From assembly GCA_965660625.1 (NCBI GenBank), contig CBFIAR010000001.1:62001-126000 (forward strand): a stretch of DNA of 64,000 nt, read 5' to 3'. This document shows positions 45,148-55,053 of the stretch, piece after piece (the first letter of the stretch is position 1; the number at the start of each line of letters is the position of its first letter). The notes below the pieces were generated by a model. It did no database searches, was not told the DNA's origin, and worked only from the letters and a program-made list of their open reading frames with translations. Both the position numbers and the translations under genes were made by a program. This stretch comes from Glaciecola sp965660625 (GTDB lineage Bacteria > Pseudomonadota > Gammaproteobacteria > Enterobacterales > Alteromonadaceae).

Positions 45148-46002
45148 ATGCCAATAATCGGTCAAGTGAATGATTTAATCGTCACCGACGAACTGCCCTT
45201 TGGTTACTCATTGTCTACTGCAGGATCAGAATCTGATGCTGCAGAGTCAGTCTTCCTTCCGGTAAGTGATGCTAAGGATAAATTCATTGAAGGTCAAACC
45301 CTGCAAGCATTCGTATATTATTCACAAGACGGTAGTATGCATGCCACGCAAAAAGACATGCCAATCAAAGTGAATGATTTTGCATTGTTAACGTGCACTG
45401 GCGCAACGGATTTCGGTGCCTTTTTTGACTGGGGATTAGAACGTGATTTGCTAGTGCCAAAATCGATGCAGCATAAGCCTATGGATATCGGATTGAGCTA
45501 TGTTGTGTATTTGTTAGATGATCCTAACAATAGAAAAATGATTGGTAGCACTAAACTGTATCGTTTTCTAGAAGAAACAGCGGATGAACTGTCCGTTGGT
45601 GATGCCGTGTCAGTGCTTGTATTTGATGAAACCTCTTTAGGGTTTAAGTGCGTTATCAACAAGCAATATCAAGGATTATTATTTAAAAGTGACTTATTTA
45701 AAAGGCTAGTTGTGGGCGATCAACTTACCGCTTTCATAAAACATATTCGGGAAGATGGTAAAATTGATTTATCCTTACAAAAAGAAGGCAAGGGAGCTAG
45801 AACAGACTTAGCCAGCGAAATTATGGACGACTTAGTGGCCCATGGAGGCATGTCGACGCTAACAGATAAGAGTTCCTCTGAGGATATTTTTGCGCGTTTT
45901 CAAGTAAGCAAAGGTGCTTATAAACGCGCCATCGGAGCGCTTTATAAAAATAAAAAGATAGTATTGAGCAAAACACATATCAGCATAGTACAAAGTAAGT
46001 AA
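45148..46002 (+). CDS. S1-like RNA-binding domain protein, CvfB/YitL family
   Basis: A 284-residue protein of three S1-type OB domains and a C-terminal winged-helix-like domain, as in CvfB (YitL). The S1 segments are around residues 5-65, 70-135 (GATDFGAFFDWGL) and 150-220; DIFARFQVSKGAYKRAIGAL closes the protein. CvfB affects virulence factor expression in staphylococci, and its enzymatic or RNA target here is unknown. It is divergent from pxpA and upstream of the osmC-like gene, with AGAGAG before the ATG. Confidence 0.84.
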   Translation: MPIIGQVNDLIVTDELPFGYSLSTAGSESDAAESVFLPVSDAKDKFIEGQTLQAFVYYSQDGSMHATQKDMPIKVNDFALLTCTGATDFGAFFDWGLERDLLVPKSMQHKPMDIGLSYVVYLLDDPNNRKMIGSTKLYRFLEETADELSVGDAVSVLVFDETSLGFKCVINKQYQGLLFKSDLFKRLVVGDQLTAFIKHIREDGKIDLSLQKEGKGARTDLASEIMDDLVAHGGMSTLTDKSSSEDIFARFQVSKGAYKRAIGALYKNKKIVLSKTHISIVQSK

Positions 46003-46052
46003 GCAACTAGATAAATTAACAACTCAGACAATAGAATGATTAGGTAGGCAAA

Positions 46053-46460
46053 ATGAAAGCAACAGTTGTATGGGAGCCATCTGAAGATGGCCTAGGCTTT
46101 GAAGGAGAAATGGACAATGGCCGAAAGCTAAAGTTAGACGGCAATGGTAAAAATCTTTCACCAATGGAAGCGGTACTCATATCAGTAGGAGCGTGTTCCT
46201 CTGTTGATGTCGTAGAAATTATGCGAAAGTCTCGTCAGGATATGCAAGGCTGCTATTGTGAGTTAGAAGCTGAACGAGCTGAATCTGCGCCTCGCAAGTT
46301 TACAAGGATACATGCTCATTTTGTTGTTCAAGGGAACGATATAAATGAAAAACACTTAGCACGTGCAGTGCAACTGAGTACTGAAAAATACTGCTCTGTC
46401 ATGCTAATGTTAACCGGCAATGTTAACATTACCACCAGTATTGCGGTTCAAGAGAAATAG
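46053..46460 (+). CDS. OsmC family protein
   Basis: A 135-residue OsmC/Ohr-like peroxiredoxin. The first cysteine is in GACSSVDVVEIM and the second in EKYCSVMLML, matching the catalytic pair of the family that reduces organic hydroperoxides or protects against them. It is closer to the YhfA-type OsmC branch than to Ohr, by the short N-terminus. It may be co-transcribed with the upstream CvfB-like gene (50 bases apart). AGGTAGG lies just before the ATG. A GC-rich hairpin follows. Confidence 0.84.
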   Translation: MKATVVWEPSEDGLGFEGEMDNGRKLKLDGNGKNLSPMEAVLISVGACSSVDVVEIMRKSRQDMQGCYCELEAERAESAPRKFTRIHAHFVVQGNDINEKHLARAVQLSTEKYCSVMLMLTGNVNITTSIAVQEK

Positions 46461-46473
46461 CCATTGCGCCTGC

Positions 46474-46490
46474 GGGGCACAGAGTGCCCC
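46474..46490. terminator. GC-rich hairpin after the osmC-like gene, no T tract
   Basis: GGGGCAC-AGA-GTGCCCC, a perfect 7-bp stem 13 bases after the stop. Without a T run on either side, it might be a transcript-end stabiliser rather than an intrinsic terminator. Confidence 0.3.
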
Positions 46491-46680
46491 AGAGTATTGC
46501 GGAAAATCTTGTATAGTATTGCCAAACAAGACCAGAAGAAATTTCGGCGTAAAGCGATATGTACACTGTTATACCGCTTTGACACCTCTCAAGATGAAAT
46601 AACGATATTAGCCAAGGCAAAAAAGCTTACCTATCAAAACCGATTGATATTTAGACTTTATCGACTATTTGTCGACGTAT

Positions 46681-48327
46681 TTATTCTTCAGCTAGCGTGT
46701 CCTCATCGTCGTAAATATCTGCATCAAAGTCGTCATCATCATTATTGCCATCTGCACTGCCGTCTACTAAGCCGATACCTAAGGCTTTTGTGGGCGAAAC
46801 ACCTAATTTTTTGAACTGCTCTGCTTGCCTAACGAGGTTACCACGGCCTGTAGATAGCTTGGCCATCGCGGCCTCATAAGCTTTCGCGGTGGCATCAACG
46901 TTGCGACCAATCTTTTCCATATCGGTAATAAAACCATGAAATTTGTCGTACATTTTGCGGGCTTGATCAGCTATTTTATTGGCATTTTGGTTTTGATACT
47001 CATACTGCCAAATATTATTTATTGTGCGCAAAGCAACCAATAGATTCGTTGGGCTAACGAGCATGATCTGATTATCCAGCGCTCTTTTGATCAAGTCAGG
47101 GGCATGTTCGATAGCTGAGATAAACGCAGATTCTATTGGAATAAACATGAGAACATAATCAAGCGTCCGCACACCCGTGAGGTCTTGATAATCTTTCTTA
47201 CTCAGACCTTTTATGTGCCCACTTATCGAAATAACGTGTTCTTTAATAGCGCGGTGGCGATCATCGTCATTTTTCGCATTAACGTATCTCTCATGTGCAA
47301 TTAATGACACTTTTGAATCAATAACAATATCTTTATCGTTAGGCAAATGCACCACGACATCGGGTTGATAACGCTTGCCGTGATCATTTTTCAACGATTT
47401 CTGAGTTTCATATTCATGACCATTACGTAATCCTGACTCAGATAAAATTCGCTCTAATACCAGTTCGCCCCAATTCCCTTGCTGCTTATTGTCACCTTTC
47501 AATGCGTTGGTAAGCGCAGCCGCTTCTTCGGTGATTTGTTTATTAAGTTCTTTCAGGCTTAAAATTTCCGTTTTAAGAGAGGCTCGTTCTTGACCTTCTT
47601 TAACATATTGCTCTGAAACTTGGCGCTTAAAAGATTCGATTTGCTCTTTGAGCGGCGCGATAATTTGCGTTATTCCTGTTTCACTCGTTTTCGTAAACTT
47701 TTCTGATTTTTGTTCGAATATCTTATTTGCTAAATTCTCAAATTGGGTAGAAAGTTGCCTCTCTGCGTTCTCTAATAACGTTAATTTCTCTGCAAAACTC
47801 TTTCTCTCTTGCTCAAATCCGGCCTGCTGAGACTGATAACTTGCCTGTAAATTTGCATATTTAGCGTTTATTTCTTCTAGCTTTTTCAACAACACTTCAT
47901 TTTCATTTTGTTTGCGCTGTAACTCATCTGCTTTTTGACTCAACATCCCAATTTCCCGCTGATTTTCAGCGATTATGTTTCTGCCTGTGTCTAGATGTTG
48001 CTTATATTCATACTCATTTTTTTGTAGCTTTTCTTGAAGCTCATCCATTTTGACGTCATATTGGCCAAAAGTTTGGTCATTTAATGCAAGTTGATACTTT
48101 AAATCTTGGATATCCGCTTCATAAAATGATTTTTGCTTGTTTATGTCGCCAATGTAGGTGTCAGATTGCTGTAGGAGTTCGGACTGATGTAGCGCCTTTA
48201 TGGAATCCAATTTACGCCTATATTGTAAGTGCAAAAATAAGTAAACGAGCAGCACAGTCAAAAATGTCGCAGCACCTGTTGCTATGGCAACTTCTGGATT
48301 CATAAACGCTTGTAACATGAGGGGCAT
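46681..48327 (-). CDS. rmuC: DNA recombination protein RmuC homologue
   Basis: RmuC limits recombination at inverted repeats, probably as a nuclease-like factor on DNA structures. The 548-residue protein has an N-terminal membrane helix (about 15-32), a long coiled coil (to about 240, rich in QELKEK) and the RmuC domain with NWGELVLERILSESGLR, KRYQPDVVVHLPNDKDIVIDSKVSL and YVLMFIPIESAF. The C-terminus is strongly acidic (DDDDFDADIYDDEDTLAEE). It is isolated from operon partners. The start codon is uncertain among ATGs at 48327, 48318 and 48303 because none has a good RBS. Confidence 0.87.
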   Translation of the reverse strand: MPLMLQAFMNPEVAIATGAATFLTVLLVYLFLHLQYRRKLDSIKALHQSELLQQSDTYIGDINKQKSFYEADIQDLKYQLALNDQTFGQYDVKMDELQEKLQKNEYEYKQHLDTGRNIIAENQREIGMLSQKADELQRKQNENEVLLKKLEEINAKYANLQASYQSQQAGFEQERKSFAEKLTLLENAERQLSTQFENLANKIFEQKSEKFTKTSETGITQIIAPLKEQIESFKRQVSEQYVKEGQERASLKTEILSLKELNKQITEEAAALTNALKGDNKQQGNWGELVLERILSESGLRNGHEYETQKSLKNDHGKRYQPDVVVHLPNDKDIVIDSKVSLIAHERYVNAKNDDDRHRAIKEHVISISGHIKGLSKKDYQDLTGVRTLDYVLMFIPIESAFISAIEHAPDLIKRALDNQIMLVSPTNLLVALRTINNIWQYEYQNQNANKIADQARKMYDKFHGFITDMEKIGRNVDATAKAYEAAMAKLSTGRGNLVRQAEQFKKLGVSPTKALGIGLVDGSADGNNDDDDFDADIYDDEDTLAEE

Positions 48328-48378
48328 TATATACTTTGTCCTTATCGTATTTTAACGCGTTATGTCGCATGCAATAGA

Positions 48379-48397
48379 GCCCCGTTAGATTCGGGGC
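48379..48397. terminator. hairpin between fumarase and rmuC
   Basis: GCCCCG-TTAGATT-CGGGGC lies between the fumarase stop and the rmuC start. It has no T tract, so it is either a weak terminator of the fumarase transcript or a spacer structure. Confidence 0.35.
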
Positions 48398-48457
48398 CCT
48401 AAAGATTAACGCGAATGATTTTTGCACATATATCTAGCTGCGGATTATAAATCGACG

Positions 48458-49990
48458 CTACTTTATTTTTAAAGCAGCATCTAAATCAGCAATTTTAGCC
48501 TTCCAAATAGCAGGCCCTGTTTCGTGCGCGTTAGCACCGGAACTATCAACTGCCACCGTGACGGGCATATCGACCACATCAAATTCATAAATGGCTTCCA
48601 TTCCCAAGTCTTCAAACGCCACAACGCGTGACTTTTTAATTGCTTTAGAAACCAAATAAGCTGCGCCGCCGACCGCCATTAGATATACCGCTTTGTGTTT
48701 CGCGATACTTTTGACTGTCGCTGGACCCCGTTCGGCTTTGCCAATCATGCCAATTAGGCCAGTCTGCTCCAACATCATGTCAGTAAATTTATCCATCCGT
48801 GTTGCCGTTGTCGGGCCTGCTGGACCAACAACTTCACTACCCACTGCATCTACAGGGCCCACGTAATAAATAAATCGATTGGTTAAATCAACACCTTCAG
48901 GCAAACCTTCACCATTATCGAGCATTGTTTGAATTCGTTTGTGAGCAGCATCACGACCGGTTAGCATCTTGCCGCTCAGTAATACTGTTTCGCCCACTTT
49001 CCAGTCTTGAATGTCTGCTTTTGTAATATCGTTGAGATTTACTCTACGCGTATCTTTACCCACTTCCCACGTTACTTCCGGCCAATCTTCTAACTTCGGT
49101 GCTTGCAACTCTGAGGGGCCTGAGCCATCAAGATAAAAATGTGCGTGGCGAGTTGCTGCACAATTCGGGATCATGGCGACAGGCTTTGAGGCTGCATGCG
49201 TCGGCATAGACATAATTTTAACGTCAACGACGGTTGTTAAGCCACCTAAACCCTGAGCACCAATACCCAAGTCATTCACTTTTTTGAATATATCTAAACG
49301 TAGCTTTTCTTCAGTCGTAACCGCGCCGCGCTCCATTAGTTCTTGAATATCGACGGGATCCATCAAACTTTCTTTTGCTAAAACAGCCGCTTTTTCAGCC
49401 GTGCCGCCAATGCCTATACCTAACATGCCTGGTGGACACCAACCCGCGCCCATCGTAGGGAGCGTCTTCACCACCCAGTCAGCAATATCATCGCTAGGAT
49501 TGAGCATAACCATTTTTGATTTATTTTCTGAGCCGCCGCCTTTTGCTGCAATCATGACTTCAATTTTGTTGCCTTTAACCGTATCTATATGCACAACGGC
49601 AGGCGTATTATCCTTTGTGTTAATGCGTTTTCCGGCTGGATCTGAAACTATGGACGCCCGCAACGGGTTGTCAGGATTTAAATACGCACGACGAGTGCCC
49701 TCGTCGACCATTTCTTGAACGGTCATATCTGTTTTATCCCAACTGATATCCATACCGAGCTTAACAAAACAAGTCACAATTCCCGTGTCTTGGCATAGAG
49801 GTCGCTTGCCCTCAGCAGACATTCTAGAGTTGATCAGTATTTGCGCCATAGCGTCTTTCGCCGCTTGACTCTCCTCGCGATTATAGGCTGCTTCTACTGC
49901 CTTGACGTAATCTAGCGGGTGATAATAGGAAATAAATTGCAACGCATCTTCAATACTGTCTATAAAGTCTTGTTGACGAATGACGGTCAT
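48458..49990 (-). CDS. fumarate hydratase class I (iron-sulfur type)
   Basis: Class I fumarase hydrates fumarate to malate with a 4Fe-4S cluster. The 510-residue length is standard. Expected cluster cysteines are in RPLCQDTG (C66), GAGWCPPGML (C185) and IPNCAATRH (C277); the substrate block includes KGGGSENKSKM and GPAGPTTATRMD. It resembles FumA/FumB, but I do not choose between them. GGGG lies five bases before the ATG. It is divergent from pabB. Its oxygen sensitivity is notable next to the strongly aerobic neighbours, but such enzymes are common in this group. Confidence 0.93.
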   Translation of the reverse strand: MTVIRQQDFIDSIEDALQFISYYHPLDYVKAVEAAYNREESQAAKDAMAQILINSRMSAEGKRPLCQDTGIVTCFVKLGMDISWDKTDMTVQEMVDEGTRRAYLNPDNPLRASIVSDPAGKRINTKDNTPAVVHIDTVKGNKIEVMIAAKGGGSENKSKMVMLNPSDDIADWVVKTLPTMGAGWCPPGMLGIGIGGTAEKAAVLAKESLMDPVDIQELMERGAVTTEEKLRLDIFKKVNDLGIGAQGLGGLTTVVDVKIMSMPTHAASKPVAMIPNCAATRHAHFYLDGSGPSELQAPKLEDWPEVTWEVGKDTRRVNLNDITKADIQDWKVGETVLLSGKMLTGRDAAHKRIQTMLDNGEGLPEGVDLTNRFIYYVGPVDAVGSEVVGPAGPTTATRMDKFTDMMLEQTGLIGMIGKAERGPATVKSIAKHKAVYLMAVGGAAYLVSKAIKKSRVVAFEDLGMEAIYEFDVVDMPVTVAVDSSGANAHETGPAIWKAKIADLDAALKIK

Positions 49991-50098
49991 GATGTCCCCT
50001 GTTTTTTCAAAGATTGATATGGTTTTAATAATTTGCCAAGTATACTACTTAACTCATGTTTATTTCGCCAAAAAACCCGATTATTTACGAGGTTAACA

Positions 50099-51565
50099 TT
50101 GTCACTACCGATTTTTATTGAAGAGTGTGTAGAACTCGAAGGCATTTCTGCAGTTCAAGTATTCTCCAATTACCAGCATTTGCCTTGGGCCATGTTGCTC
50201 GATACTTGTAATAATCAATTAAGCGATGGTCGATACGACATTATCGTGCATTCCCCAGTCGCAAAGCTAGTGGTTAAGAATAAGCAATTAGTCGAATCCG
50301 CCATTAAGGGGTGGTCTGTTCTACTTGAAAAGGAGCCTGACACAAAATACCCCTGCCCATTTGGGCGTTTGGAAGAAGTGCATCACAGGTTCAAATCCTT
50401 GGTAAACGTCAAAGAAGCAAGCCCTCTTCCGTTCTTATGTGGCGCTTTAGGCTACTTCAATTATGATTTGAATATACCCTTAGATGACATCCCAGACAGC
50501 AATCCCGATGAATATTCATCTCCCGATCTGGCCGTTGGTATTTATGACCAAAGCCTCATTTTCGACAATAAAACGAATAAGGTTTTCTGTTGTTACCTTG
50601 ATCATAAGCGTATGAAGCAACTTAGGTCTTTAACAGCCGATGAAACTAAAACGAAGACTACCATTAATTTTCAGCAGTTGAGCCATTGGCAAGCAAATCA
50701 GAGCGAGACAGAGTATCAGAAAAAACTGCAACGAATTGATGATTACCTTCATTCAGGCGACTGCTACCAAATAAACTTTGCACAGCGCTTTGAGGCTTGT
50801 TATCAAGGGTCTGAATGGCAAGCATATTGCCTGCTTAGAGGCGTTAATAAAGCACCATTTTCATCATTTATACGTTTAGAGAACAACTGCATTTTAAGTG
50901 TCTCTCCCGAACGTTTTCTTCAAGTAAAAGCGGGAATAGTAGAAACCAAGCCAATTAAAGGTACGCGAAAGCGTGCTCTTAATGAGGAGGATGATAAAAA
51001 GCTAAGTGAGGAATTACTGAATTCTGAGAAAGATAAAGCAGAAAACCTTATGATTGTTGATTTACTTAGGAATGACTTAAGCAAACACTGTGAGCCGCAT
51101 TCTGTGGTCGTTCCTGCTCTATTTACATTAGAAAGTTATCCTGCTGTACATCATATGGTTAGCACGATTCTGGGCAAGTTAAAGGCCTCGTCGTCTCCCA
51201 TCCAGTTGCTTAAAGGGGCATTTCCTGGGGGCTCTATTACCGGTGCACCGAAGCATCGCGCAATGCAAATCATTCAAGAACTAGAACCAAATAAACGCAG
51301 TATCTATTGTGGTAGCATAGGGTATATTGGGGTGCGCGACGATATGGATACGAGTATTTGTATCCGTACTGTATTAGCGGAAAATAATCGTTTATATTGT
51401 TGGGCAGGAGGCGGTATTGTATTAGACTCAGAAACTGCCAGCGAATATCAGGAAAGTTTAGACAAAGTAGCAAAAATACTGCCTATACTTGAAGAAACAA
51501 TGCAGTTAGATGCAACTTCTCCAAAGTGTATGTCAGCCAATATACCAACAAAGAAACATCAATAA
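50099..51565 (+). CDS. pabB: aminodeoxychorismate synthase component I
   Basis: PabB makes 4-amino-4-deoxychorismate for folate. The chorismate-binding domain includes SGDCYQINFAQRFEA, PFSSFIRLENN and the PIKGTRKR motif, whose lysine separates PabB from anthranilate synthase (PIAGT), plus GSITGAPKHRAMQIIQELE and a FYCGSIGYIG-like segment. I use the TTG start at 50099 because GAGG stands six bases before it; the frame is open 22 codons upstream. It is followed by a nudix gene whose start lies 35 bases after its stop. Confidence 0.88.
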   Translation: MSLPIFIEECVELEGISAVQVFSNYQHLPWAMLLDTCNNQLSDGRYDIIVHSPVAKLVVKNKQLVESAIKGWSVLLEKEPDTKYPCPFGRLEEVHHRFKSLVNVKEASPLPFLCGALGYFNYDLNIPLDDIPDSNPDEYSSPDLAVGIYDQSLIFDNKTNKVFCCYLDHKRMKQLRSLTADETKTKTTINFQQLSHWQANQSETEYQKKLQRIDDYLHSGDCYQINFAQRFEACYQGSEWQAYCLLRGVNKAPFSSFIRLENNCILSVSPERFLQVKAGIVETKPIKGTRKRALNEEDDKKLSEELLNSEKDKAENLMIVDLLRNDLSKHCEPHSVVVPALFTLESYPAVHHMVSTILGKLKASSSPIQLLKGAFPGGSITGAPKHRAMQIIQELEPNKRSIYCGSIGYIGVRDDMDTSICIRTVLAENNRLYCWAGGGIVLDSETASEYQESLDKVAKILPILEETMQLDATSPKCMSANIPTKKHQ

Positions 51566-51599
51566 GAAATCGTTACACCAACTAAATGAACATAAAACA

Positions 51600-52190
51600 A
51601 TGAATGAAAAACATTTTTTATCTAAGTTTCATCTTCCTTGGTCCGCTGGTCCATCGAACGATTTCCCCTTTCCAGAAAAGACCAGGCCCGCAGCAGTCCT
51701 GATTTGTTTGCAGCCACCATTTGACGATTTACACGTATTATTCACGCAGCGCGCGAGCCATCTAAACCATCACGCAGGTCAAATAAGTTTTCCTGGCGGC
51801 AAATACGAAAGTTCAGACGAATCGCTAGTGCATACCGCACTGCGTGAGGCTGAAGAAGAAATTGGTCTGCAGTCAGACAAAGTTAGGATCCTCGGCACGC
51901 TGCCAGAATACAAAACCATTAGCGGTTTTGCCGTATTACCTGTTATCGGTATTTTAGATAAGTCAGTTGACCTCCTTGTTGATTTAAAGATTGATAGAAA
52001 CGAGGTTAGTCGTATCTTTCAAGTCCCTCTATCTCACTTAATGAACCAACAAAATTACTTTATTCATCACGCAGAACGCAGACAACAAAATTTTCCTGTG
52101 TATTTTATACAATATCAAAATGATGTCATTTGGGGAGCAACTGCTGGCATGACAGCCCTACTTTGCAAGCATCTCGACTTTTATTCTTAA
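51600..52190 (+). CDS. nudL: CoA pyrophosphohydrolase, nudix (NudL-like)
   Basis: A nudix hydrolase of about 196 residues that cleaves CoA derivatives. The signature LFTQRASHLNHHAGQISFPG matches the extended UPF0035 box before the nudix box, and LREAEEEIGL completes the catalytic part. E. coli NudL stands next to PabB in the same way, giving context support. I chose ATG 51600; an earlier frame start would overlap the pabB stop. No strong RBS is visible, so translational coupling to pabB is possible. Confidence 0.85.
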   Translation: MNEKHFLSKFHLPWSAGPSNDFPFPEKTRPAAVLICLQPPFDDLHVLFTQRASHLNHHAGQISFPGGKYESSDESLVHTALREAEEEIGLQSDKVRILGTLPEYKTISGFAVLPVIGILDKSVDLLVDLKIDRNEVSRIFQVPLSHLMNQQNYFIHHAERRQQNFPVYFIQYQNDVIWGATAGMTALLCKHLDFYS

Positions 52191-52251
52191 TAAAGCGAAC
52201 ACTATTGCATGCCAGTCTCCTTACTCTTTTAGTTTTCAATACATCGACTAT

Positions 52252-52267
52252 TATTCTTATAAGAATA
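52252..52267. promoter_or_regulatory. 16-bp perfect palindrome upstream of sdaA
   Basis: TATTCTTATAAGAATA, centred about 138 bases before the sdaA start. It could be an operator for sdaA regulation. No named regulator motif is recognised. Confidence 0.3.
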
Positions 52268-52397
52268 CGAAAGTGTCACTGTATGCCATAACATCGCATT
52301 AACAATTCTAATGCCACTGATTAGCAAATCTCATTTGTTTATTGTCAAAACTATGCAAGACTTAAGGTGGAAAAAGTTAATAGTTAAGCGATAAAAA

Positions 52398-53771
52398 ATG
52401 ATCAGTGTTTTTGACATGTTTAAGGTCGGCATAGGCCCGTCAAGCTCCCATACTGTTGGGCCAATGAGAGCCGCCGCCGCATTTTGTGATGTATTAAAAA
52501 AAGCAGGCGTGTTTACACAAATAACAGCTGTAAAAACAGAGTTATATGGTTCCTTGGGCCAAACAGGAAAAGGTCACGGCACTGGCAAAGCAGTCATATT
52601 GGGCTTACTCGGCTACCTACCTGAAAACGTTCCGGTGAAAGAAGTCGACGCGATGCTGTCCCTAGTCGATAGTGAGCAAACTTTATTACTAAACCAAGAG
52701 CATCAAGTCCTATTTCCGAAAGATGGTGCTGTTGTTTTCCATCGCAGAAAAACACTGCCCTTACATTCTAACGGCATGACATTCTTCGCCTATGCTGGAA
52801 CCGACATCATAGTAGAGCAAACCTACTATTCAATAGGTGGTGGCTTTATCGTTGATGAGTCTGAATTCCAAGCACAGAAAGATGAAAAGTTTTCTGAACA
52901 ACAGGTCGATGCTCCCTTTCCATTTTCAACTGCTACCGAGTTAATGAAAATTTGTCATGAAAATGGATTTTCAATTAGTACATTAATGCTGAGAAACGAG
53001 ATTTCAATTTTATCAGAAGAGACACTCAGAGAACGTTTGGTTTATATTTGGGACGTGATGAAAGAATGCGTTCAACATGGTATCAATACGGAAGGGATCC
53101 TGCCAGGCGGACTGAAGGTGCATCGCCGTGCTTATGGCCTTTACCGGAAGCTCAAGAATGAGAGCAATAACGACCCTATGCAAGCAATGGACTGGGTAAA
53201 TCTATTTGCACTTGCGGTTAATGAAGAAAATGCGGCTGGCGGCAGGGTCGTGACCGCACCTACTAATGGTGCAGCCGGAATTATTCCAGCCGTCTTGTGT
53301 TATTTTGACAAATTCGTGAGACCTGTTGATGACGATACGGCTTGTCGTTATCTACTAACCGCAGCTGCCATTGGTATTCTATATAAAAAGAACGCATCTA
53401 TTTCGGGAGCAGAAGTAGGTTGTCAGGGTGAAGTCGGCGTCGCGTGTTCGATGGCTGCGGGTGCTTTAACTGAAATTCTTGGGGGGTCCGTCGTTGCAGT
53501 TGAGAACGCGGCAGAAATTGGAATGGAGCATAATTTAGGCTTAACCTGCGATCCTGTCGGCGGCTTAGTGCAGGTGCCTTGCATTGAAAGAAATGCAATG
53601 GGTGCGATTAAAGCTATCAATGCTTCACGTCTGGCATTCAGAGGGACTGGCAATCACAAGGTATCCCTAGATAAAGTCATCAAGACAATGTGGGAAACCG
53701 GCAACGATATGAAAACAAAATATAAAGAAACTGCACGAGGTGGTTTAGCTGTAAACATTATCGAGTGCTAA
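52398..53771 (+). CDS. sdaA: L-serine ammonia-lyase (serine dehydratase), iron-sulfur type
   Basis: The single-chain 457-residue enzyme deaminates L-serine to pyruvate. It starts MISVFDMFKVGIGPSSSHTV, the classical SdaA/SdaB start, and carries the cluster cysteines in GCQGEVGVACSM and GLTCDPVGGLVQVPCIERN. The TAPTNGAAGIIPAVL block binds substrate. It does not show whether it is SdaA or SdaB. The nearest upstream purine-rich tract is about 25 bases from the start, so RBS support is weak. A hairpin overlaps the stop and a second one lies further downstream. Confidence 0.92.
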   Translation: MISVFDMFKVGIGPSSSHTVGPMRAAAAFCDVLKKAGVFTQITAVKTELYGSLGQTGKGHGTGKAVILGLLGYLPENVPVKEVDAMLSLVDSEQTLLLNQEHQVLFPKDGAVVFHRRKTLPLHSNGMTFFAYAGTDIIVEQTYYSIGGGFIVDESEFQAQKDEKFSEQQVDAPFPFSTATELMKICHENGFSISTLMLRNEISILSEETLRERLVYIWDVMKECVQHGINTEGILPGGLKVHRRAYGLYRKLKNESNNDPMQAMDWVNLFALAVNEENAAGGRVVTAPTNGAAGIIPAVLCYFDKFVRPVDDDTACRYLLTAAAIGILYKKNASISGAEVGCQGEVGVACSMAAGALTEILGGSVVAVENAAEIGMEHNLGLTCDPVGGLVQVPCIERNAMGAIKAINASRLAFRGTGNHKVSLDKVIKTMWETGNDMKTKYKETARGGLAVNIIEC

Positions 53772-53783
53772 TTGCTCGATAAT
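53757..53783 (+). terminator. stem-loop overlapping the sdaA stop
   Basis: ATTATCGAG / CTCGATAAT, a perfect 9-bp inverted repeat with a nine-base loop that contains the sdaA stop. It is followed by AATATTT rather than a clean T run, so it may stabilise the 3' end. Confidence 0.35.
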
Positions 53784-53813
53784 ATTTACCCCAAAATTAA
53801 GCCATTACAAAAG

Positions 53814-53836
53814 AGCGCGGAATTAAACCCCGCGCT
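53814..53836. terminator. bidirectional terminator between sdaA and cysB
   Basis: AGCGCGG / CCGCGCT stem with short T runs on both sides (TTATTTT on plus; TCTTTTG on minus). It touches the cysB stop codon and lies between convergent genes. Confidence 0.6.
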
Positions 53837-54810
53837 TATTTTACGGGGAGCGTCAAGCCTTTAAACATTTTCTCAACTTCTTCATTGTTCTTTTGCATCA
53901 TTGCTCTTTCTACAACGTCTTTGGTCAGATGTGGCGCAAAGCGTTCGATGAAGTCATACATGTAATTCCGTAGAAATGAACCTTTTCTAAAGCCAATTTT
54001 TGTTGTGCTGTAATCAAATAAGTGGCTGGCATCTATTTTTACTAAATCAGAATCCAAGTCATCGCTAACCGCCATTGAGGCAATCACACCAATCCCAACA
54101 CCTAACCTAACATACGTTTTAATGACATCAGCATCAGTCGCAGTAAAGACTATTTTGGGTTCTAAGCCCGCTATATTGAACGCCTGATCGAGTTCTGACC
54201 GCCCTGTAAAGCCAAACACATAAGTTACTAAGGGATATTTAGCGATATCGTGAATAGTTATCGATGTTTTCTTTGCAAGTGGGTGTTCTTTGTTCACAAT
54301 AACTGAGCGATTCCAGTGATAACAAGGCAGCATCACTAAGTCATTGTAAAGATGCAAAGACTCTGTAGCAATAGCGAAATCGGCCTCACCTTTTGCCGCT
54401 AAATCACTTATCTGCGACGGGGTGCCCTGATGCATATGTAAAGAAACTCTTGGATACTTTGACATAAAGCCCTTGATAACATCGGGTAAAGCGTAGCGCG
54501 CCTGAGTGTGTGTGGTTGCTATATTGAGTTTACCTTGGTCTGGTAATGTGTGCTCACGAGCTACAGCTTTGATACTTTCTACTTTTGCCAAGATTTGACG
54601 GGAAATGTTAATGACATCCTTACCTGCTTCAGTAACATGAGTTAGATGCTTACCACTCCTGCCAAAGATCTGGATACCAAGCTCGTCTTCAAGCATCCGC
54701 ACTTGCTTACTGATACCCGGTTGTGACGTAAAAAGCGTCTCAGCCGTTGCTGACACATTAAGGTTATTATTGAGGACTTCGACGATATATCTTAATTGTT
54801 GTAATTTCAT
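53836..54810 (-). CDS. cysB: LysR-type regulator CysB of sulfur assimilation
   Basis: CysB activates cysteine biosynthesis genes when N-acetylserine accumulates. The 324-residue protein has the standard HTH start MKLQQLRYIVEVLNNNLNVS and the long effector domain with ATTHTQARYALPDVIKGF, close to the enteric CysB consensus and its exact length. I use ATG 54810; the frame upstream has 15 further codons without similarity. CysK, a likely target, is in this window. It is convergent with sdaA and the gap upstream holds a decayed kinase fragment on the other strand. Confidence 0.95.
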   Translation of the reverse strand: MKLQQLRYIVEVLNNNLNVSATAETLFTSQPGISKQVRMLEDELGIQIFGRSGKHLTHVTEAGKDVINISRQILAKVESIKAVAREHTLPDQGKLNIATTHTQARYALPDVIKGFMSKYPRVSLHMHQGTPSQISDLAAKGEADFAIATESLHLYNDLVMLPCYHWNRSVIVNKEHPLAKKTSITIHDIAKYPLVTYVFGFTGRSELDQAFNIAGLEPKIVFTATDADVIKTYVRLGVGIGVIASMAVSDDLDSDLVKIDASHLFDYSTTKIGFRKGSFLRNYMYDFIERFAPHLTKDVVERAMMQKNNEEVEKMFKGLTLPVK

Positions 54811-55053
54811 TAAATAACCTAGAGGTTGATATTGCAGTATCTTGGATTTATTCACTTTATAACCAAATAATAGACAATTTAAAACAAATTTGCATAAGAA
54901 TTTCGCGAATTTTTCTTTAAAAGTAACTTCGGGATCGCAAAATTACGCCTTATTGATACCCCGTATTCTTTTAAAATTCTGCCATAACCCGCAAATGATA
55001 TAGAATCTAGTTGGTCGGTCGATAATCCAATTGGGACTGAAACACAGGGCTTT

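Noticed and set aside
46464..46814. 116-codon plus-strand frame overlapping the rmuC 3' end
   Set aside because: Its distal third is antisense to rmuC, it begins inside a hairpin, and its sequence is low-complexity and basic in an unnatural way.
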